46,828 nucleotides of DNA from Mycobacterium sp. E2479 (GTDB lineage: Bacteria; Actinomycetota; Actinomycetes; Mycobacteriales; Mycobacteriaceae): assembly GCF_001667925.1 (NCBI RefSeq), contig NZ_LZJR01000069.1, positions 1-46,828 of the forward strand. Reading direction: 5' to 3'. Made by a program: the position numbers and the translations under genes. Below are positions 9,107 through 19,447 of this stretch, one piece after another (positions within the stretch are counted from its first letter, which is position 1; the number at the start of each line of letters is the position of its first letter). Below the pieces are notes generated by a model. That model did no database searches, was not told where the DNA came from, and saw only the letters and a program-made list of their open reading frames with translations.

Positions 9107-10467
9107 CGTCTCCTGGCGATTCCGACGCGCTGCGCCCGGCCGCGCCGCGCTTGCCGTCGTCATGCCGGGAGGGCCTCGCCAACGAGTTAGCGCGGGCGCG
9201 GGCGCGGACGTTGCGCCTGGTCGAGTTCGACGACGCGGAACTCTGCCGGCAGTACGACCCGCTGATGAGTCCCTTGGTGTGGGACCTGGCGCACATCGGT
9301 CAGCAGGAGGAGTTGTGGCTGTTGCGGGGTGGTGACTGTTCGCGGCCCGGGATGTTGCCCCCGGCGGTCGACGGGCTCTATGACGCCTTCGTGCATTCCC
9401 GCGCCAGCCGGGTCGACCTGCCGCTGCTGTCGCCGGACAGAGCGCGCGCATATTGCCAGACTGTGCGGTCCGCGGTGCTCGACGCGCTTGACGTGCTGCC
9501 CGTCAATCCCGCCGGCGACGAGGCCGCCTTCGTGTACGCGATGGTGGTCAGCCACGAAAACCAGCACGACGAGACGATGCTGCAGGCTTTGAACTTGCGC
9601 ACCGGCGCACCGCTCTTGCGCGACGCCCCGGGGCTGCCGCGCGGTCGGGCAGGGTTGACCGGCACGTCGGTGCTGGTGCCCGGCGGCGAGTTCGTGCTCG
9701 GTGTGGACGCCGCTGACGAACCGTCCTCGCTGGACAACGAGCGTCCGGCCCACGTCGTCGACCTGCCCGCGTTCCACATCGGACGGGTTCCGGTCACCAA
9801 CGGCGAATGGCGCCAGTTCGTCGACGACGGCGGCTACGAGCAGCCGCGCTGGTGGTCGAAGCGTGGCTGGCAGCACCGCCAGGCCGCGGGCGTGACCGCG
9901 CCGCAGTTCTGGAGCTCCGATGGCACCACCCGCACCCGGTTCGGCCACGTCGAGGTCATCGCGGCCGACGAACCCGTCCAGCACGTCAGCTATTTCGAGG
10001 CCCAGGCGTACGCGGCCTGGGCCGGTGCCCGGTTGCCCACCGAGATGGAATGGGAGAAGGCCTGCGCCTGGGATCCGGTCACCAACGCCCGGCGCCGCTA
10101 CCCATGGGGAGACCGCAAACCGGACAACACGCTGGCCAACCTGGGCGGCACGGCGCTGCGGCCGGCGCCGGTGGGCGCCTACCCCGGTGGCGCTTCGGCG
10201 TACGGGGCCGAGCAGATGCTGGGCGATGTCTGGGAGTGGACCGCCTCGCCGCTGCGGCCCTGGCCCGGGTTCGTCCCAATGCTGTACGAGCGGTATTCGC
10301 AGCCGTTCTTCGACGGTGATTACCGGGTGTTGCGCGGCGGCTCGTGGGCCGTGGCGGAAAGCATCATGCGGCCGAGTTTCCGCAACTGGGATCACCCCTA
10401 CCGTCGCCAGATCTTCTCCGGCGTCCGGTTGGCATGGGACGTCTCCGACGCCGGGGATCCGGCCTGA
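9103..10467 (+). CDS. egtB: EgtB, hercynine oxygenase (iron sulphoxide synthase)
   Basis: EgtB uses non-haem iron and oxygen to form the C-S bond between gamma-glutamylcysteine and hercynine. The N-terminal DinB-like domain carries the expected three-histidine iron site: H64 (WDLAHIG) and H151/H155 ([10 protein letters not shown]). The C-terminal formylglycine-generating-enzyme-like domain shows [11 protein letters not shown], the DVWEWTASP motif and the terminal RGGSWA..FRN..P segment. Length (454 aa) is slightly above the usual 430 or so. GTG start overlaps egtA; the TGATG junction with egtC shares one base. Confidence 0.95.
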   Translation: MTSPGDSDALRPAAPRLPSSCREGLANELARARARTLRLVEFDDAELCRQYDPLMSPLVWDLAHIGQQEELWLLRGGDCSRPGMLPPAVDGLYDAFVHSRASRVDLPLLSPDRARAYCQTVRSAVLDALDVLPVNPAGDEAAFVYAMVVSHENQHDETMLQALNLRTGAPLLRDAPGLPRGRAGLTGTSVLVPGGEFVLGVDAADEPSSLDNERPAHVVDLPAFHIGRVPVTNGEWRQFVDDGGYEQPRWWSKRGWQHRQAAGVTAPQFWSSDGTTRTRFGHVEVIAADEPVQHVSYFEAQAYAAWAGARLPTEMEWEKACAWDPVTNARRRYPWGDRKPDNTLANLGGTALRPAPVGAYPGGASAYGAEQMLGDVWEWTASPLRPWPGFVPMLYERYSQPFFDGDYRVLRGGSWAVAESIMRPSFRNWDHPYRRQIFSGVRLAWDVSDAGDPA

Positions 10468-11189
10468 TGTGCCGGCACCTGGGCTGGCTGGGCACCGGCG
10501 TCACGGTTTCCTCTCTGGTACTCGACCCGCCGTTCGGGCTGCGCGTGCAGTCCTACGCACCCCGCCGCCAAAAGCACTGCCTGCTCAACGCCGACGGTTG
10601 GGGCGTCGGGTTTTTCGACACCCCATCGCAGGGCTCCCCGGAGGCCGGGGTGCCACGGCGCTGGCGCAGCCAGGCGCCGCTGTGGGGCGATGTGTCGTTC
10701 GATTCCATCGCGCCCGCCTTGCGCAGCCACTGCGTGGTGGCCGCCGTCCGCTCGGCCACCGTCGGCATGCCGATCGAGGTCAGCGCGACCGCGCCGTTCA
10801 CCGATGGGCGTTGGTTGTTGTCGCACAACGGCATCGTCGATCGAGCCGTGCTGCCGATGACGTCGCAGGCCGAATCCGTCTGTGACAGTGCGATACTGGC
10901 GGCCGTCATCTTCGACCGCGGCCTCGACGCGCTGGGGGACACCATCGTCGAGATAGCTTCGGCCGACCCGGGTGCTCGGCTGAACATATTGGCGGCCAAC
11001 GGCTCTCGCATGCTGGCGACGGCCTGGGGCGACACGCTGTCCGTCCTGCGCCGTCCGGACGGCGTGGTGCTGGCCAGCGAACCGTATGACAACGACTCGG
11101 ACTGGGAAGACGTGCCGGACCGCCACCTCGTCGAAGTCACCGCGCAAGGTGTCACGCTGACGCCGCTGGACCAGTCGAGAGGATCCTGA
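10467..11189 (+). CDS. egtC: EgtC, gamma-glutamyl hercynylcysteine sulphoxide amidohydrolase
   Basis: EgtC removes the glutamate from the EgtB product. It belongs to the class II (Ntn) glutamine amidotransferase fold, and the N-terminal nucleophile is Cys2, exposed after Met removal (MCRHLGWLG). [16 protein letters not shown] and LSHNGIVD are the substrate-loop strands of the fold. Its ATG shares a base with the egtB stop, and its own stop overlaps egtD the same way (TGATG), which fixes both starts. 240 aa, normal for the family. Confidence 0.95.
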   Translation: MCRHLGWLGTGVTVSSLVLDPPFGLRVQSYAPRRQKHCLLNADGWGVGFFDTPSQGSPEAGVPRRWRSQAPLWGDVSFDSIAPALRSHCVVAAVRSATVGMPIEVSATAPFTDGRWLLSHNGIVDRAVLPMTSQAESVCDSAILAAVIFDRGLDALGDTIVEIASADPGARLNILAANGSRMLATAWGDTLSVLRRPDGVVLASEPYDNDSDWEDVPDRHLVEVTAQGVTLTPLDQSRGS

Positions 11190-12154
11190 TGACACTGTCG
11201 CTGTCGAACCACCTGGCCGCCGACTCGGCGTACCACGCGTTGCGCCGCGACGTGCTGGATGGCCTGCAGAAGACACCAAAGACATTGCCGCCCAAATGGT
11301 TCTACGATTCGGTGGGTAGTGATCTGTTCGACCAGATCACCCGGTTGCCTGAGTACTATCCGACGCGGGCCGAAGCTGAGATCTTGCGCGCCCGCGCGAC
11401 CGAAGTCGCATCGGCCAGCGAGGCCGACACCCTGGTGGAATTGGGCAGCGGCACGTCGGAGAAGACGCGGCTGTTGCTCGACGCGCTGCGCGCGCGGGAT
11501 TCGCTGCGCAGGTTTGTTCCGTTCGACGTCGACGCCAGCATCCTGTCGACCTCGGCCGCGGCCATCCAACGGGACTACCAGGGGGTCGAGATCAGGGCCG
11601 TCTGCGGCGATTTCGAAGAGCATCTGACCGAGATCCCCGAAGGCGGGCGACGGCTCTTCGTGTTCTTGGGGTCGACCATTGGCAATCTCACACCTGGACC
11701 GCGTGCGGATTTCCTTGCCGCACTGTCCGCTCAGATGCGGCCCGGCGACAGTTTGTTGCTGGGCACGGACCTGGTCAAGGACACCGAGCGACTCGTGCGT
11801 GCCTACGACGACGCCGCGGGGGTGACGGCTGCGTTCAATCGCAATGTGCTCGCGGTGGTGAACCGGGAACTCGACGCCGACTTCGACGTCGCAGCCTACC
11901 GGCACGTGGCCCGGTGGAACGCGGCGGAAGATCGCATCGAGATGTGGCTGCGGTCCGACCGTCGCCAGCAAGTGCGGGTCGGCGCGCTCGAACTGACCGT
12001 CGACTTCGATGCCGGCGAGGAAATGCTCACCGAGGTGTCGTGCAAGTTCCATCCCGACAAGGTGACTGACGAATTGGCTGCCGCGGGGCTGCGCCGTATC
12101 CGGTGGTGGACCGACGAGGCGGGCGACTTCGGGTTGTCGTTGGCCGTGAAGTGA
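11189..12154 (+). CDS. egtD: EgtD, L-histidine N-alpha-trimethyltransferase
   Basis: EgtD makes hercynine from histidine with three SAM, the first committed step of ergothioneine synthesis. The 321-aa length equals the characterised M. smegmatis enzyme. The SAM loop is [11 protein letters not shown], followed by VPFDVD and [12 protein letters not shown]. The C-terminal [17 protein letters not shown] segment belongs to the histidine-binding lid. Start and stop both overlap their neighbours, so the position in the operon is unambiguous. Confidence 0.95.
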   Translation: MTLSLSNHLAADSAYHALRRDVLDGLQKTPKTLPPKWFYDSVGSDLFDQITRLPEYYPTRAEAEILRARATEVASASEADTLVELGSGTSEKTRLLLDALRARDSLRRFVPFDVDASILSTSAAAIQRDYQGVEIRAVCGDFEEHLTEIPEGGRRLFVFLGSTIGNLTPGPRADFLAALSAQMRPGDSLLLGTDLVKDTERLVRAYDDAAGVTAAFNRNVLAVVNRELDADFDVAAYRHVARWNAAEDRIEMWLRSDRRQQVRVGALELTVDFDAGEEMLTEVSCKFHPDKVTDELAAAGLRRIRWWTDEAGDFGLSLAVK

Positions 12155-13308
12155 CCGACGGCAACGCGCTGGCCCGCCGATGGCGGTCAGCCCGCCCGCC
12201 GATGGCCGGGCTACACCTGGACAACGCGGCCTGTTCGCGCCAGAGCCTGGCAGTGATCGAGGCGGCCGCGCAGCACGCCCGCAACGAGTCCGAGGTCGGC
12301 GGCTATGTCGCGGCGGAAGCGGCCACACCGGTGCTCGATGCCGGGCGTGTCGCGTTCGCCGCGCTGACCGGAATGTCGGATGCCGAAATGGTTTTCACCA
12401 CGGGCTCGCTGAACGCTCTGGATCTGTTGTTGGGTGGCTGGCCCGCGGAGCGCCGAACGGTAGCTTGCCTGCCCGGCGAGTACGGGCCCAACTTGGCACT
12501 GCTGGCAGCGCACGGATTTGAACGACGGCTGCTGCCGACTATGGAAGACGGCCGGGTCGCGCTCGACGACGCGGCGCTGGCGTTACAGACCGATCCGCCG
12601 GACCTGGTGCACCTGACCGCGGTGGGTAGCCATTGCGGTGTGGTGCAGCCGGTTTCAATGATCGCCCGGCTCTGCCGGGAATTGGGGCTGCCGCTTGTCG
12701 TCGACGCGGCGCAGGCGCTTGGCCAGGTGGACTGCGCGGTGGGCGCCGACGCGACCTATTCCTCGTCGCGCAAGTGGATCGCCGGGCCGCGCGGTGTCGG
12801 GATGCTCGGCATACGCCGCGAGCTGTTGAAATCGCTGCACCCAAGGCTGGCGGCGCCGGACTGGGCCAGGAAAGACGGTTCGCCAACAGTCGCCGAACAG
12901 CTGGAATTCGGCGAGGCCAATGTGGCTGCGCGCGTTGGGTTTTCGCTGGCACTGGGCGAGCATCTGGCCTACGGCCCACAGACGGTGTGCGCACGACTGG
13001 CTGAGCTGGGCAGCCTGAGCCGCACGGTTCTGGCCGATGTGGCGGGCTGGACGGTGATCGAAGAGGTCGACGAGCCCAGTGCCATCACCACTTTGGCCCC
13101 GGCCGACGGCGCCGACCCGCAGGCGGTGCGGGCCTGGCTGCTGGCCCAGCGGCGGATCCTGACCACATTCGCGGGGGTGCAGAGGGCGCCCCTGGAGATG
13201 ACGGAACCGGTGCTGCGGATCTCGCCTCACGTGGATACCACGGCCGACGATTTGGAGACGTTCGCCGAGGCGCTCATCGCCGCCACCGCAGCGACCGCGG
13301 CCGGCTAA
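12151..13308 (+). CDS. egtE: EgtE, PLP-dependent hercynylcysteine sulphoxide lyase
   Basis: EgtE cleaves the C-S bond of hercynylcysteine sulphoxide, releasing ergothioneine. It has the aspartate aminotransferase (class V) fold. K208 (SSSRKWIAG) is the likely PLP lysine and D195 ([10 protein letters not shown]) binds the pyridine nitrogen. GTG at 12151 is chosen because it overlaps the egtD stop by four bases, exactly like egtA/egtB; an ATG-initiated frame 48 bases upstream would lie inside egtD. The stop overlaps the stop of the convergent methyltransferase gene by four bases, so no terminator fits between them. Confidence 0.93.
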   Translation: MTDGNALARRWRSARPPMAGLHLDNAACSRQSLAVIEAAAQHARNESEVGGYVAAEAATPVLDAGRVAFAALTGMSDAEMVFTTGSLNALDLLLGGWPAERRTVACLPGEYGPNLALLAAHGFERRLLPTMEDGRVALDDAALALQTDPPDLVHLTAVGSHCGVVQPVSMIARLCRELGLPLVVDAAQALGQVDCAVGADATYSSSRKWIAGPRGVGMLGIRRELLKSLHPRLAAPDWARKDGSPTVAEQLEFGEANVAARVGFSLALGEHLAYGPQTVCARLAELGSLSRTVLADVAGWTVIEEVDEPSAITTLAPADGADPQAVRAWLLAQRRILTTFAGVQRAPLEMTEPVLRISPHVDTTADDLETFAEALIAATAATAAG

Positions 13309-13982
13309 CCGGTTTTGTGCGCGGTCAACAAGTAGGCCGGCATCTTCATCCGGCCCTTCTCGTCGAGGTCGTGCGGTGGGAATTCGAAAGGCGCATCGGG
13401 GATTTTGACGACGTTCGACAGGATGTACGAAGGGCGAATCTCATCGATCTCCCAGTACTTGCCCACCGCGGCGCGCAACTCGTCCTCGTCGACCTCGTTG
13501 GGTTTGGGTTGCATCTCGGCCGGAAAAGCGCCCTTGGCGAACACCAGGACGAAGAAGCTGGCGCCCGGAGCGGCCGCACGGTGTACCGACTTCAGATAGC
13601 CATCGCGGCCCTCGACAGGAAGCGAGTGGAACAAGGTGCTGTCCACGACGGTGGAGAACCGTCCGTCGTGGCCGGAGAACGACGTGATGTCTGCCTGGAC
13701 GAAACTGGCCGTGCTCAGGCCGCGCTCCCGGGCGGACTTGGTCGCCACCGCGATGGCCGTCGGTGTCAGGTCGACACCGACGACGGTGTAGCCCTGGTCG
13801 GCCAGTGTCAGCGACAGCTCGGCGAAGCCGCATCCGGCGTCCAGCACGTCGCTGCGGAATTTGCCGGCCGCGACCAGCGCCGCCAGTTCGGGTTGCGGCT
13901 CTCCGATATTCCACGGCGGTGGACCCTCGAAGTGGGCCTGCTCGCGATACGCACTGTCCCAGTCCATCACTTCATCAGACAT
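13305..13982 (-). CDS. Class I SAM-dependent methyltransferase (Rv3699-like)
   Basis: A 225-aa Rossmann methyltransferase. SAM motif I is [12 protein letters not shown], motif [13 protein letters not shown], and motif IV includes [11 protein letters not shown], typical of the thiopurine/small-molecule group (Methyltransf_25/11). ATG at 13982 (MSDEVMDW) is preferred over a TTG three codons upstream. It lies 10 bases downstream of the GCS2-like gene and is probably cotranscribed with it. The substrate is unknown; nearness to egt genes is conserved in M. tuberculosis but does not by itself link it to ergothioneine. Confidence 0.88.
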   Translation of the reverse strand: MSDEVMDWDSAYREQAHFEGPPPWNIGEPQPELAALVAAGKFRSDVLDAGCGFAELSLTLADQGYTVVGVDLTPTAIAVATKSARERGLSTASFVQADITSFSGHDGRFSTVVDSTLFHSLPVEGRDGYLKSVHRAAAPGASFFVLVFAKGAFPAEMQPKPNEVDEDELRAAVGKYWEIDEIRPSYILSNVVKIPDAPFEFPPHDLDEKGRMKMPAYLLTAHKTG

Positions 13983-13992
13983 GGTTTTCAAG

Positions 13993-15465
13993 CTACTCCC
14001 AGGTGTGGACCGGTTCGTTGGCGTGCATGTGGTCGCAGTATCGGTGCAGCATCTCTGCCAGCGCCGCGGGCCTGCTCAGGCCGCCGTCCTGCAGTGCCCG
14101 CACGGTGGACATCTGCCAGCTGGCGCCGTTGCGTCCGGCCCGGGCCCGGCCCTCGATGACCCCGAGGAACCGGTTGCGCACCTCGGTGTCGACGCCCCAG
14201 CGCTGCAAGCCTTCGTCGGCGATCGGCAGCAGCGTGTCGAGCACCAATTCGCGTGCGCTCACCTCGCCCATCCCGGGCCAGCGCTGCCGTGCATCGATGC
14301 CGTGGCGGGCCGCCGCCAAGAAATTGGCTTCTGCCGCACCGAATTCCATGTTCTCCCACAGCGGGTGCTCCGATTCGGACAGACCGCGCAGCGCGCCGTA
14401 GAAGAAGGCCGAATTCGCCAGCATGTCGACGACGGTCGGCCCGGCCGGCAGCACCCGGTTCTCCAGGCGCAGATGGGGGCGATTGTCGACCACGTCGTAC
14501 ACCGGACGGTTCCACCGGTAGACGGTCCCGCTGTGCAGGCGCAGTTCGGAAAGCTGCGGGATGCGCCCGGCGGCGAGCTCGGCGACCGGGTCCTCGTCGG
14601 ACACCTCAGGCAGCAGGGACGGGAAGTAGCGGATGTTCTCCTGGTAGAGATCGAGGACCGAGTTGATCCACTGCTCGCCGAACCATACCCGCGGGCGCAC
14701 GCCTTGGGTTTTCAGTTCCTCGGGCCTGGTGTCGGTGGACTGGGTGAACAGCTCGATACGCGTCTCGGCCCACAGCAGGTGGCCGAAGAAGAACGGCGAG
14801 TTGGCGCCCAGCGCCAATTGCGGGCCGGCCACGATCTGGGCCGCATTCCAGTTGGCGGCGAAAATCTCCGGCGCTAATTGCAGATGCAATTGCATGCTGG
14901 TACAGGCGGATTCGGGCGCGATCGTGGCGGTGCGCCAACTCAGCGGTTCGGGGCCGGAAATGTCGATGGGAATGTCTTCGCCGCGGGCGGTGAAGATCGA
15001 GTCGTTGAGTGCGGCGTATCGCGTCGACTCGCTCATCCACCCGTGGTCGAGGTGTTCGGACATCAGCGTGGGCAGGATGCCGATCATGACGATGTGGGCG
15101 CCGCCCGCGGCGCTGGCCTTCTTCTCGGCGTCGTTCAGGCTGGCCCGCACCTCGGCCTCGAGATCCAGCGCGGTGTGTCCGGGCAGCGCGTGCGGCGGAA
15201 CGTTGAATTCGATGTTGTAGGCCCCCAATTCGGTTTGATACGCCGGATCGCCGATGGCGTCGAGCACGTGGCGATTAGACATGGCCGGCTGGTAGTCGGC
15301 ATCGACGAGGTTGCATTCGATCTCCATGCCGGTCAGCGGCTGCTCGGAATCAAAGCATGACCGGGCGAGCATCGTCTCCAACGCGTCCAGGCACAGCTGT
15401 ACCTTGCGCCGGTATTCCCGCCGTTGCGCGCTGTCGTACGTGGTGCGCTTGACCTCTTCGCCCAC
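13993..15465 (-). CDS. Glutamate-cysteine ligase-like ATP-grasp-type protein (Rv3698-like, GCS2 family)
   Basis: The 490-aa protein belongs to the GCS2 carboxylate-amine ligase family. GMEIECNLVD near residue 46 is the metal/glutamate-binding strand, AYNIEFNVPP the second strand, and SACTSMQLHLQL and RLENRVLPAGPT the nucleotide-site segments. It is a distant relative of egtA but clearly a different subfamily, and mycobacteria usually have both. Its substrates are not established to my knowledge. GTG start; divergent from glpK across 134 bases, with the methyltransferase gene downstream. Confidence 0.85.
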   Translation of the reverse strand: MGEEVKRTTYDSAQRREYRRKVQLCLDALETMLARSCFDSEQPLTGMEIECNLVDADYQPAMSNRHVLDAIGDPAYQTELGAYNIEFNVPPHALPGHTALDLEAEVRASLNDAEKKASAAGGAHIVMIGILPTLMSEHLDHGWMSESTRYAALNDSIFTARGEDIPIDISGPEPLSWRTATIAPESACTSMQLHLQLAPEIFAANWNAAQIVAGPQLALGANSPFFFGHLLWAETRIELFTQSTDTRPEELKTQGVRPRVWFGEQWINSVLDLYQENIRYFPSLLPEVSDEDPVAELAAGRIPQLSELRLHSGTVYRWNRPVYDVVDNRPHLRLENRVLPAGPTVVDMLANSAFFYGALRGLSESEHPLWENMEFGAAEANFLAAARHGIDARQRWPGMGEVSARELVLDTLLPIADEGLQRWGVDTEVRNRFLGVIEGRARAGRNGASWQMSTVRALQDGGLSRPAALAEMLHRYCDHMHANEPVHTWE

Positions 15466-15599
15466 AACGCAGATGCAACAGGGTTACCGCCCGTAACGCA
15501 AGCTCCCGCGAGTCGCAGTCCCGGTCCCGGCCGTCGCCGCGGGTAGACCATGATGGACTTTGACGTTAAGTGTTCCGACTTACGGGTGGAGGAGACCAG

Positions 15600-17126
15600 T
15601 TGGCCGAGTTCGCCGAATTCGTCGCAGCCATCGACCAGGGGACCACCAGCACCCGCTGCATGATCTTCGATCACGATGGTGCCGAAGTGGCCCGCCATCA
15701 ACTCGAGCACGAACAGATCCTGCCCCGGGCCGGCTGGGTGGAGCACGACCCGGTCGAGGTCTGGGAGCGCACCTCCTCGGTGCTGACATCGGTAATGAAC
15801 CGGGCCAATCTGAGTTCGAAAAACATCGCCGCGCTGGGCATTACGAATCAACGCGAGACGACGCTGGTGTGGAACCGTAAGACGGGGCGCCCCTACTACA
15901 ACGCGATCGTCTGGCAGGACACCCGCACCGACCGGATCGCGTCGGCGCTGGACCGCGACGGTCGCGGTGACGTCATCCGCGGCAAGGCCGGCCTGCCTCC
16001 GGCCACCTACTTCTCCGGGGCCAAGCTGCAATGGATCCTGGAGAACGTCGACGGGGTGCGTGCGGCCGCCGAAAGCGGCGACGCGTTGTTCGGTACTCCC
16101 GACACGTGGGTTTTGTGGAACCTGACCGGGGGGCCGCGGGGCGGCGTACACACCACTGACGTGACCAACGCCAGCCGGACCATGTTGATGAACCTGGAGA
16201 CCCTGGATTGGGATGACGAGCTGCTGTCACTGTTCTCCATTCCCCGTGCGATGCTGCCGACGATCGGGCCGTCGTCGTCGCCGCAGCCCTACGGCGTGAC
16301 CTCGGAAACGGGGCCGGCCGGCGGCGAGGTATCGATCACCGGGATGCTTGGCGATCAGCACGCGGCGATGGTGGGCCAGGTGTGTCTGTCGCAGGGGGAA
16401 GCCAAAAACACCTACGGCACCGGGAATTTCCTGCTGCTCAACACCGGCGAGACGATCGTGCGGTCGGACAACGGGTTGCTTACCACTGTGTGCTATCAGT
16501 TCGCTGACGCCAAACCCGTCTACGCGCTCGAGGGTTCGATCGCGGTGACCGGTGCGGCCGTGCAGTGGCTGCGCGATCAGCTGGGCATCATCAGCGGTGC
16601 CGCGCAAAGCGAATCGTTGGCACGCCAGGTCGACGACAACGGTGGAGTCTATTTCGTCCCCGCGTTTTCCGGATTGTTTGCGCCCTACTGGAGATCCGAT
16701 GCGCGCGGCGCCATCGTCGGGCTCTCGCGGTTCAATACGAACGCGCATCTGGCGCGCGCGACGCTGGAGGCGATCTGCTACCAGAGCCGCGACGTGGTGG
16801 ACGCCATGGCGGCGGATTCCGGTGTGCGCCTTGAGGTCTTGAAGGTCGACGGCGGCATCACCGGTAATGACCTGTGCATGCAGATTCAGGCCGACGTGCT
16901 GGGGGTGGACGTGGTCAGGCCGGTTGTCGCCGAGACGACCGCACTCGGCGCCGCCTACGCGGCCGGTCTGGCGGTGGGGTTCTGGGCCGATCCGGCAGAC
17001 CTGCGTGCCAACTGGCAAGAGGGCAAGCGTTGGACGCCGGAGTGGAACGGCGACCAACGCGCCGCGGGATACGCGGGCTGGCGAAAAGCCGTTCAGCGGA
17101 CCCTAAATTGGGTCGACGTCACGTGA
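15600..17126 (+). CDS. glpK: Glycerol kinase
   Basis: GlpK phosphorylates glycerol to sn-glycerol 3-phosphate in the cytoplasm. FGGY-kinase signatures are present: [18 protein letters not shown] (ATP loop), [25 protein letters not shown] and [22 protein letters not shown] at 15600 is chosen because GGAGGAG lies five bases upstream and the product ([14 protein letters not shown]) matches the family's N-terminus; a GTG ten codons upstream would place that ribosome site inside the gene. The predicted 508 aa is normal. The convergent gap to the PadR gene holds a small GCCCG-CTG-CGGGC hairpin at 17143-17155. Confidence 0.95.
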   Translation: MAEFAEFVAAIDQGTTSTRCMIFDHDGAEVARHQLEHEQILPRAGWVEHDPVEVWERTSSVLTSVMNRANLSSKNIAALGITNQRETTLVWNRKTGRPYYNAIVWQDTRTDRIASALDRDGRGDVIRGKAGLPPATYFSGAKLQWILENVDGVRAAAESGDALFGTPDTWVLWNLTGGPRGGVHTTDVTNASRTMLMNLETLDWDDELLSLFSIPRAMLPTIGPSSSPQPYGVTSETGPAGGEVSITGMLGDQHAAMVGQVCLSQGEAKNTYGTGNFLLLNTGETIVRSDNGLLTTVCYQFADAKPVYALEGSIAVTGAAVQWLRDQLGIISGAAQSESLARQVDDNGGVYFVPAFSGLFAPYWRSDARGAIVGLSRFNTNAHLARATLEAICYQSRDVVDAMAADSGVRLEVLKVDGGITGNDLCMQIQADVLGVDVVRPVVAETTALGAAYAAGLAVGFWADPADLRANWQEGKRWTPEWNGDQRAAGYAGWRKAVQRTLNWVDVT

Positions 17127-17157
17127 CATCACCTGACCCAGGGCCCGCTGCGGGCGC

Positions 17158-17862
17158 TCAGTCTTCGCCGAGGATGCCGTAGATTTCGCGCCGCGCATTG
17201 TTGAGGATGTCGACGATGCGCTGCTGCTGCTCGGCGGAAGCGGTGTGGGCGGACTGCGCGACCGCGCCGAACAATTGCCCCACGGCGGCCCGCAGATTCA
17301 TGTGACCGGGGTCGGCGCCTTCGGTGATCTCGTCCCACGGCGGGGTCTCGATCTTGTCGGCCGCGGCGCGGCCCTGCTCGGTCAGCTCGAAAAGCTTCTT
17401 GCTGCCTTCGGTTTCGCTGGCGGTGATCAGGCCCTCGTCGTCGAGCAACTGCAGCGTCGGATACACCGAACCGGGGCTCGGCTTCCACAGCCCGTTACTG
17501 CGCTCGGCGATCTGCTGGATCATTTCGTAGCCGTGCATCGGCTGCTCGACGAGCAGCTTCAGGATGGCCGCTCGCACGTCGCCGCGTTTGCCGCGCCCCG
17601 GCCCACCGCGGCGCCATCCGCCGCGCCGGCCACCGGGCCCGAAGCCGAAGCCGGGCCCGAAGCCGGGGCCGAACGGCGGTCCAAAGCCGAGCGGCCCGTC
17701 GTGGCCGCCGGCATGATCGCGCAGATGCTCGCGGATGTCCCGCCGGGCTTGGCGGCGTGCCTCGTGCAAAGCGCGCCGGTCAATCGGGCCCGAGCCGAAA
17801 CCGAATCCGAAGCCGGGCCGGCCGCCGAAAGGTGCGCCGGCCGGAATGAATGGGTTGCTCAT
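17158..17862 (-). CDS. PadR-family transcriptional regulator with a Gly/Phe-rich N-terminus
   Basis: The 234-aa protein has about 90 residues rich in Gly, Phe, Pro and Arg (FGFGFGSGP, GFGPGFGFGPGGRRGG). A PadR winged helix follows: RAAILKLLVEQPMHGYEMIQQI, SPGSVYPTLQLLDDEGLI and KKLFELTEQG. The C-terminal helix probably dimerises. PadR proteins usually repress their own gene or a neighbouring transporter or enzyme, with ligand release. No ligand is apparent from context. The promoter side carries two palindromic elements (separate entry). The low-complexity arm is common in actinobacterial PadR proteins and may be disordered. Confidence 0.9.
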   Translation of the reverse strand: MSNPFIPAGAPFGGRPGFGFGFGSGPIDRRALHEARRQARRDIREHLRDHAGGHDGPLGFGPPFGPGFGPGFGFGPGGRRGGWRRGGPGRGKRGDVRAAILKLLVEQPMHGYEMIQQIAERSNGLWKPSPGSVYPTLQLLDDEGLITASETEGSKKLFELTEQGRAAADKIETPPWDEITEGADPGHMNLRAAVGQLFGAVAQSAHTASAEQQQRIVDILNNARREIYGILGED

Positions 17863-17911
17863 TTTTCCGTCCTTACGTCGGTGAGTCGCGCATCGGTAGC
17901 GCGTTACGAAA

Positions 17912-17941
17912 CATCACGATATATCGAAAACTAACGTGATG
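17912..17941. promoter_or_regulatory. Candidate PadR operator: nested palindromes upstream of the padR gene
   Basis: CATCACG (17912-17918) and CGTGATG (17935-17941) form a perfect 7-bp inverted repeat. Just inside lies the self-complementary CGATATATCG (17917-17926). The A+T-rich patch stands out in the G+C-rich background and sits 50-80 bases upstream of the PadR start, where an autoregulatory operator is expected. This is inference; no binding data. Confidence 0.5.
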
Positions 17942-18028
17942 CAACGAAAGGCATCGAGGAGATCGCGCGGGGCTGTCTGACCTGCGGTAACCCGAGCCGA
18001 TTGGGCCCGCGATCCGTCCGGTAGGGCG

Positions 18029-18053
18029 GTTTGCGTGGGCCAAACGGCGGGTA
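18029..18053 (+). promoter_or_regulatory. SigF-type promoter (GTTT-N16-GGGTA) of the small membrane gene
   Basis: GTTT at 18029-18032 and GGGTA at 18049-18053 match the mycobacterial SigF consensus exactly, with an extra G before GTTT. The start codon follows only 12 bases after the -10 element, so the transcript would have a leader of about five bases. Confidence 0.65.
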
Positions 18054-18065
18054 GAAACTACCGGG

Positions 18066-18449
18066 ATGGATCCCGACAACAACCTGAAGGTGGATGGCGG
18101 CGGCGCGGGCGCGTCTTGGCGACCCGATGGTGCCCGGACTCGCAACACCTGGCTGTGGATCAACTGGGGGCTGGCGCTGGCGACACTGCCCGCCGCCGCA
18201 CTGGTGATGCTGTTCGCGCTCGGTGCCGTAATGAGCACCGACGGCTGCAGCGATCGCAACTGTCCCAACCTGGGCCACGGCGGGATCAACTTCGGCGTCG
18301 CGTTCTACGGCGCGCCCGCAGTCGCCGTCGTTGTCATCATCATCTCGTTTTTCACCGCCAAACGCCGCGGCGGTATCGCGGTTCCGCTGTGCGGATGGGC
18401 GCTGCTGGTCGTCGACGTCCTACTCATGGCGGCAAGTGTGGCCGGCTAG
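18066..18449 (+). CDS. Small three-helix membrane protein, probably SigF-controlled
   Basis: The 127-aa protein starts with about 25 polar residues. It has hydrophobic helices at roughly 30-52, 74-97 and 103-124, with a short extracytoplasmic loop carrying two cysteines (DGCSDRNCP) between the first two. No domain is recognised. There is no clear ribosome site, which fits near-leaderless translation from the adjacent SigF-type promoter. It is convergent with the RDD gene across about 50 bases. Confidence 0.75.
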   Translation: MDPDNNLKVDGGGAGASWRPDGARTRNTWLWINWGLALATLPAAALVMLFALGAVMSTDGCSDRNCPNLGHGGINFGVAFYGAPAVAVVVIIISFFTAKRRGGIAVPLCGWALLVVDVLLMAASVAG

Positions 18450-18499
18450 CAGTACAGCTGATATGTAGTCCTTCGGCCCCGAGTCAGCCCCCATACCGT

Positions 18500-19447
18500 C
18501 TAGCTCGGCAGCGAGAAGCCGTCGGGCGGATCGGCCTCTTCTCCCGCGCGGGACCGACCGGGTTGCGGTTCCGGCCATCCCATGGCTGGCGGTGGCGGTT
18601 GCGGTACGCCCGGCGGTGGACTGGGCCAGGCCGGCGGGCCGTGGTACGTGGTGGCGGGCGGTGGCCACGGCGCCGGTTCCATCGGCGGTTGCCCGGCCGT
18701 GGGCATGACCGGCCGCAGCCGGGCCAGTTCGCGGCGATGCCGCTCGGCGAGGACCGCGGCCAGCACGAGTTCCGGCGGAGCGCCGGGCGGTGGCGGCGGC
18801 GCGATGCGGGCCACCACGTCGCCGGCGATCCGGTACCCCATCTGCAGGCGCAGCTGACGGTCGAGCTGCGGTGCCCTGGACAGGAATTGGCGGGCAACCT
18901 CGACCTGACCTGCGGACAGCCCCGACAGCTGCAGCGACGATGCCCACCACGCCAATGAGGGCGGCATCATCGGCGGGGGGCCCAGTCGCGGTCCGCGTTC
19001 GTTGACCACCACCGTGCCGGCGAAAATATCGCCAATCCGTTTGGCCTTGGGGGACAAGATGCTGCAGATGACGGCGGGGCTCCCGAACAGCATCCAGATC
19101 TCCACCAACGACGCCAGGGCGCGAAACAACGCCTGACGGAAGCGTTCCGGGCCACCGTCGTCGGACACGACCCGCAGGCCCATCGCGATCTTGCCCACCG
19201 AGCGTCCCCGCGTTGCTGTTTCGAGTATCAAGGGATAGCCCACGATCACCAGTACCAAAAAGATCAGCAGGATCGCGCTCGACAGTGCCTTATCGAATTG
19301 AGTCAGGGTGGCTGCCCACAACATCAGCCCGAGCAGGTAGCCGATGAACATGATCGCGATATCGATCAGCGCGCTCAATGTCCGCACCGGCAGCTGGGCT
19401 ATCTGCACATCGAGCACCACAGCGTCCCCGGTCACCACCTCCGACAT
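18500..19447 (-). CDS. RDD family membrane protein (Rv3695-like)
   Basis: ATG at 19447 (MSEVVTGDAVVLD) is taken because the domain begins there. The RDD domain has an Arg early (PVRTLSALIDI), a helix pair at about residues 20-75, the loop with ATRGRSVGKIAMGLRVV, and DD/AKRIGDIFAGTVVV, all typical. About 120 residues of Pro-rich cytoplasmic tail follow (PPPPPGAPP; PPPGVPQPPPPAMG). RDD proteins are poorly understood. Together with SpoIIM-like and MoxR/DUF58 genes this forms a conserved actinobacterial neighbourhood. The gene is divergent from the SpoIIM-like gene with 66 bases between. Confidence 0.87.
   Translation of the reverse strand: MSEVVTGDAVVLDVQIAQLPVRTLSALIDIAIMFIGYLLGLMLWAATLTQFDKALSSAILLIFLVLVIVGYPLILETATRGRSVGKIAMGLRVVSDDGGPERFRQALFRALASLVEIWMLFGSPAVICSILSPKAKRIGDIFAGTVVVNERGPRLGPPPMMPPSLAWWASSLQLSGLSAGQVEVARQFLSRAPQLDRQLRLQMGYRIAGDVVARIAPPPPPGAPPELVLAAVLAERHRRELARLRPVMPTAGQPPMEPAPWPPPATTYHGPPAWPSPPPGVPQPPPPAMGWPEPQPGRSRAGEEADPPDGFSLPS

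Noticed and set aside
7607..9451. 614-codon minus-strand frame over egtA
   Set aside because: egtA is certain from motifs and operon overlaps; the antisense product shows only compositional bias.
10553..12328. 591-codon minus-strand frame over egtC/egtD
   Set aside because: Shadow of two well-defined genes with coupled starts.
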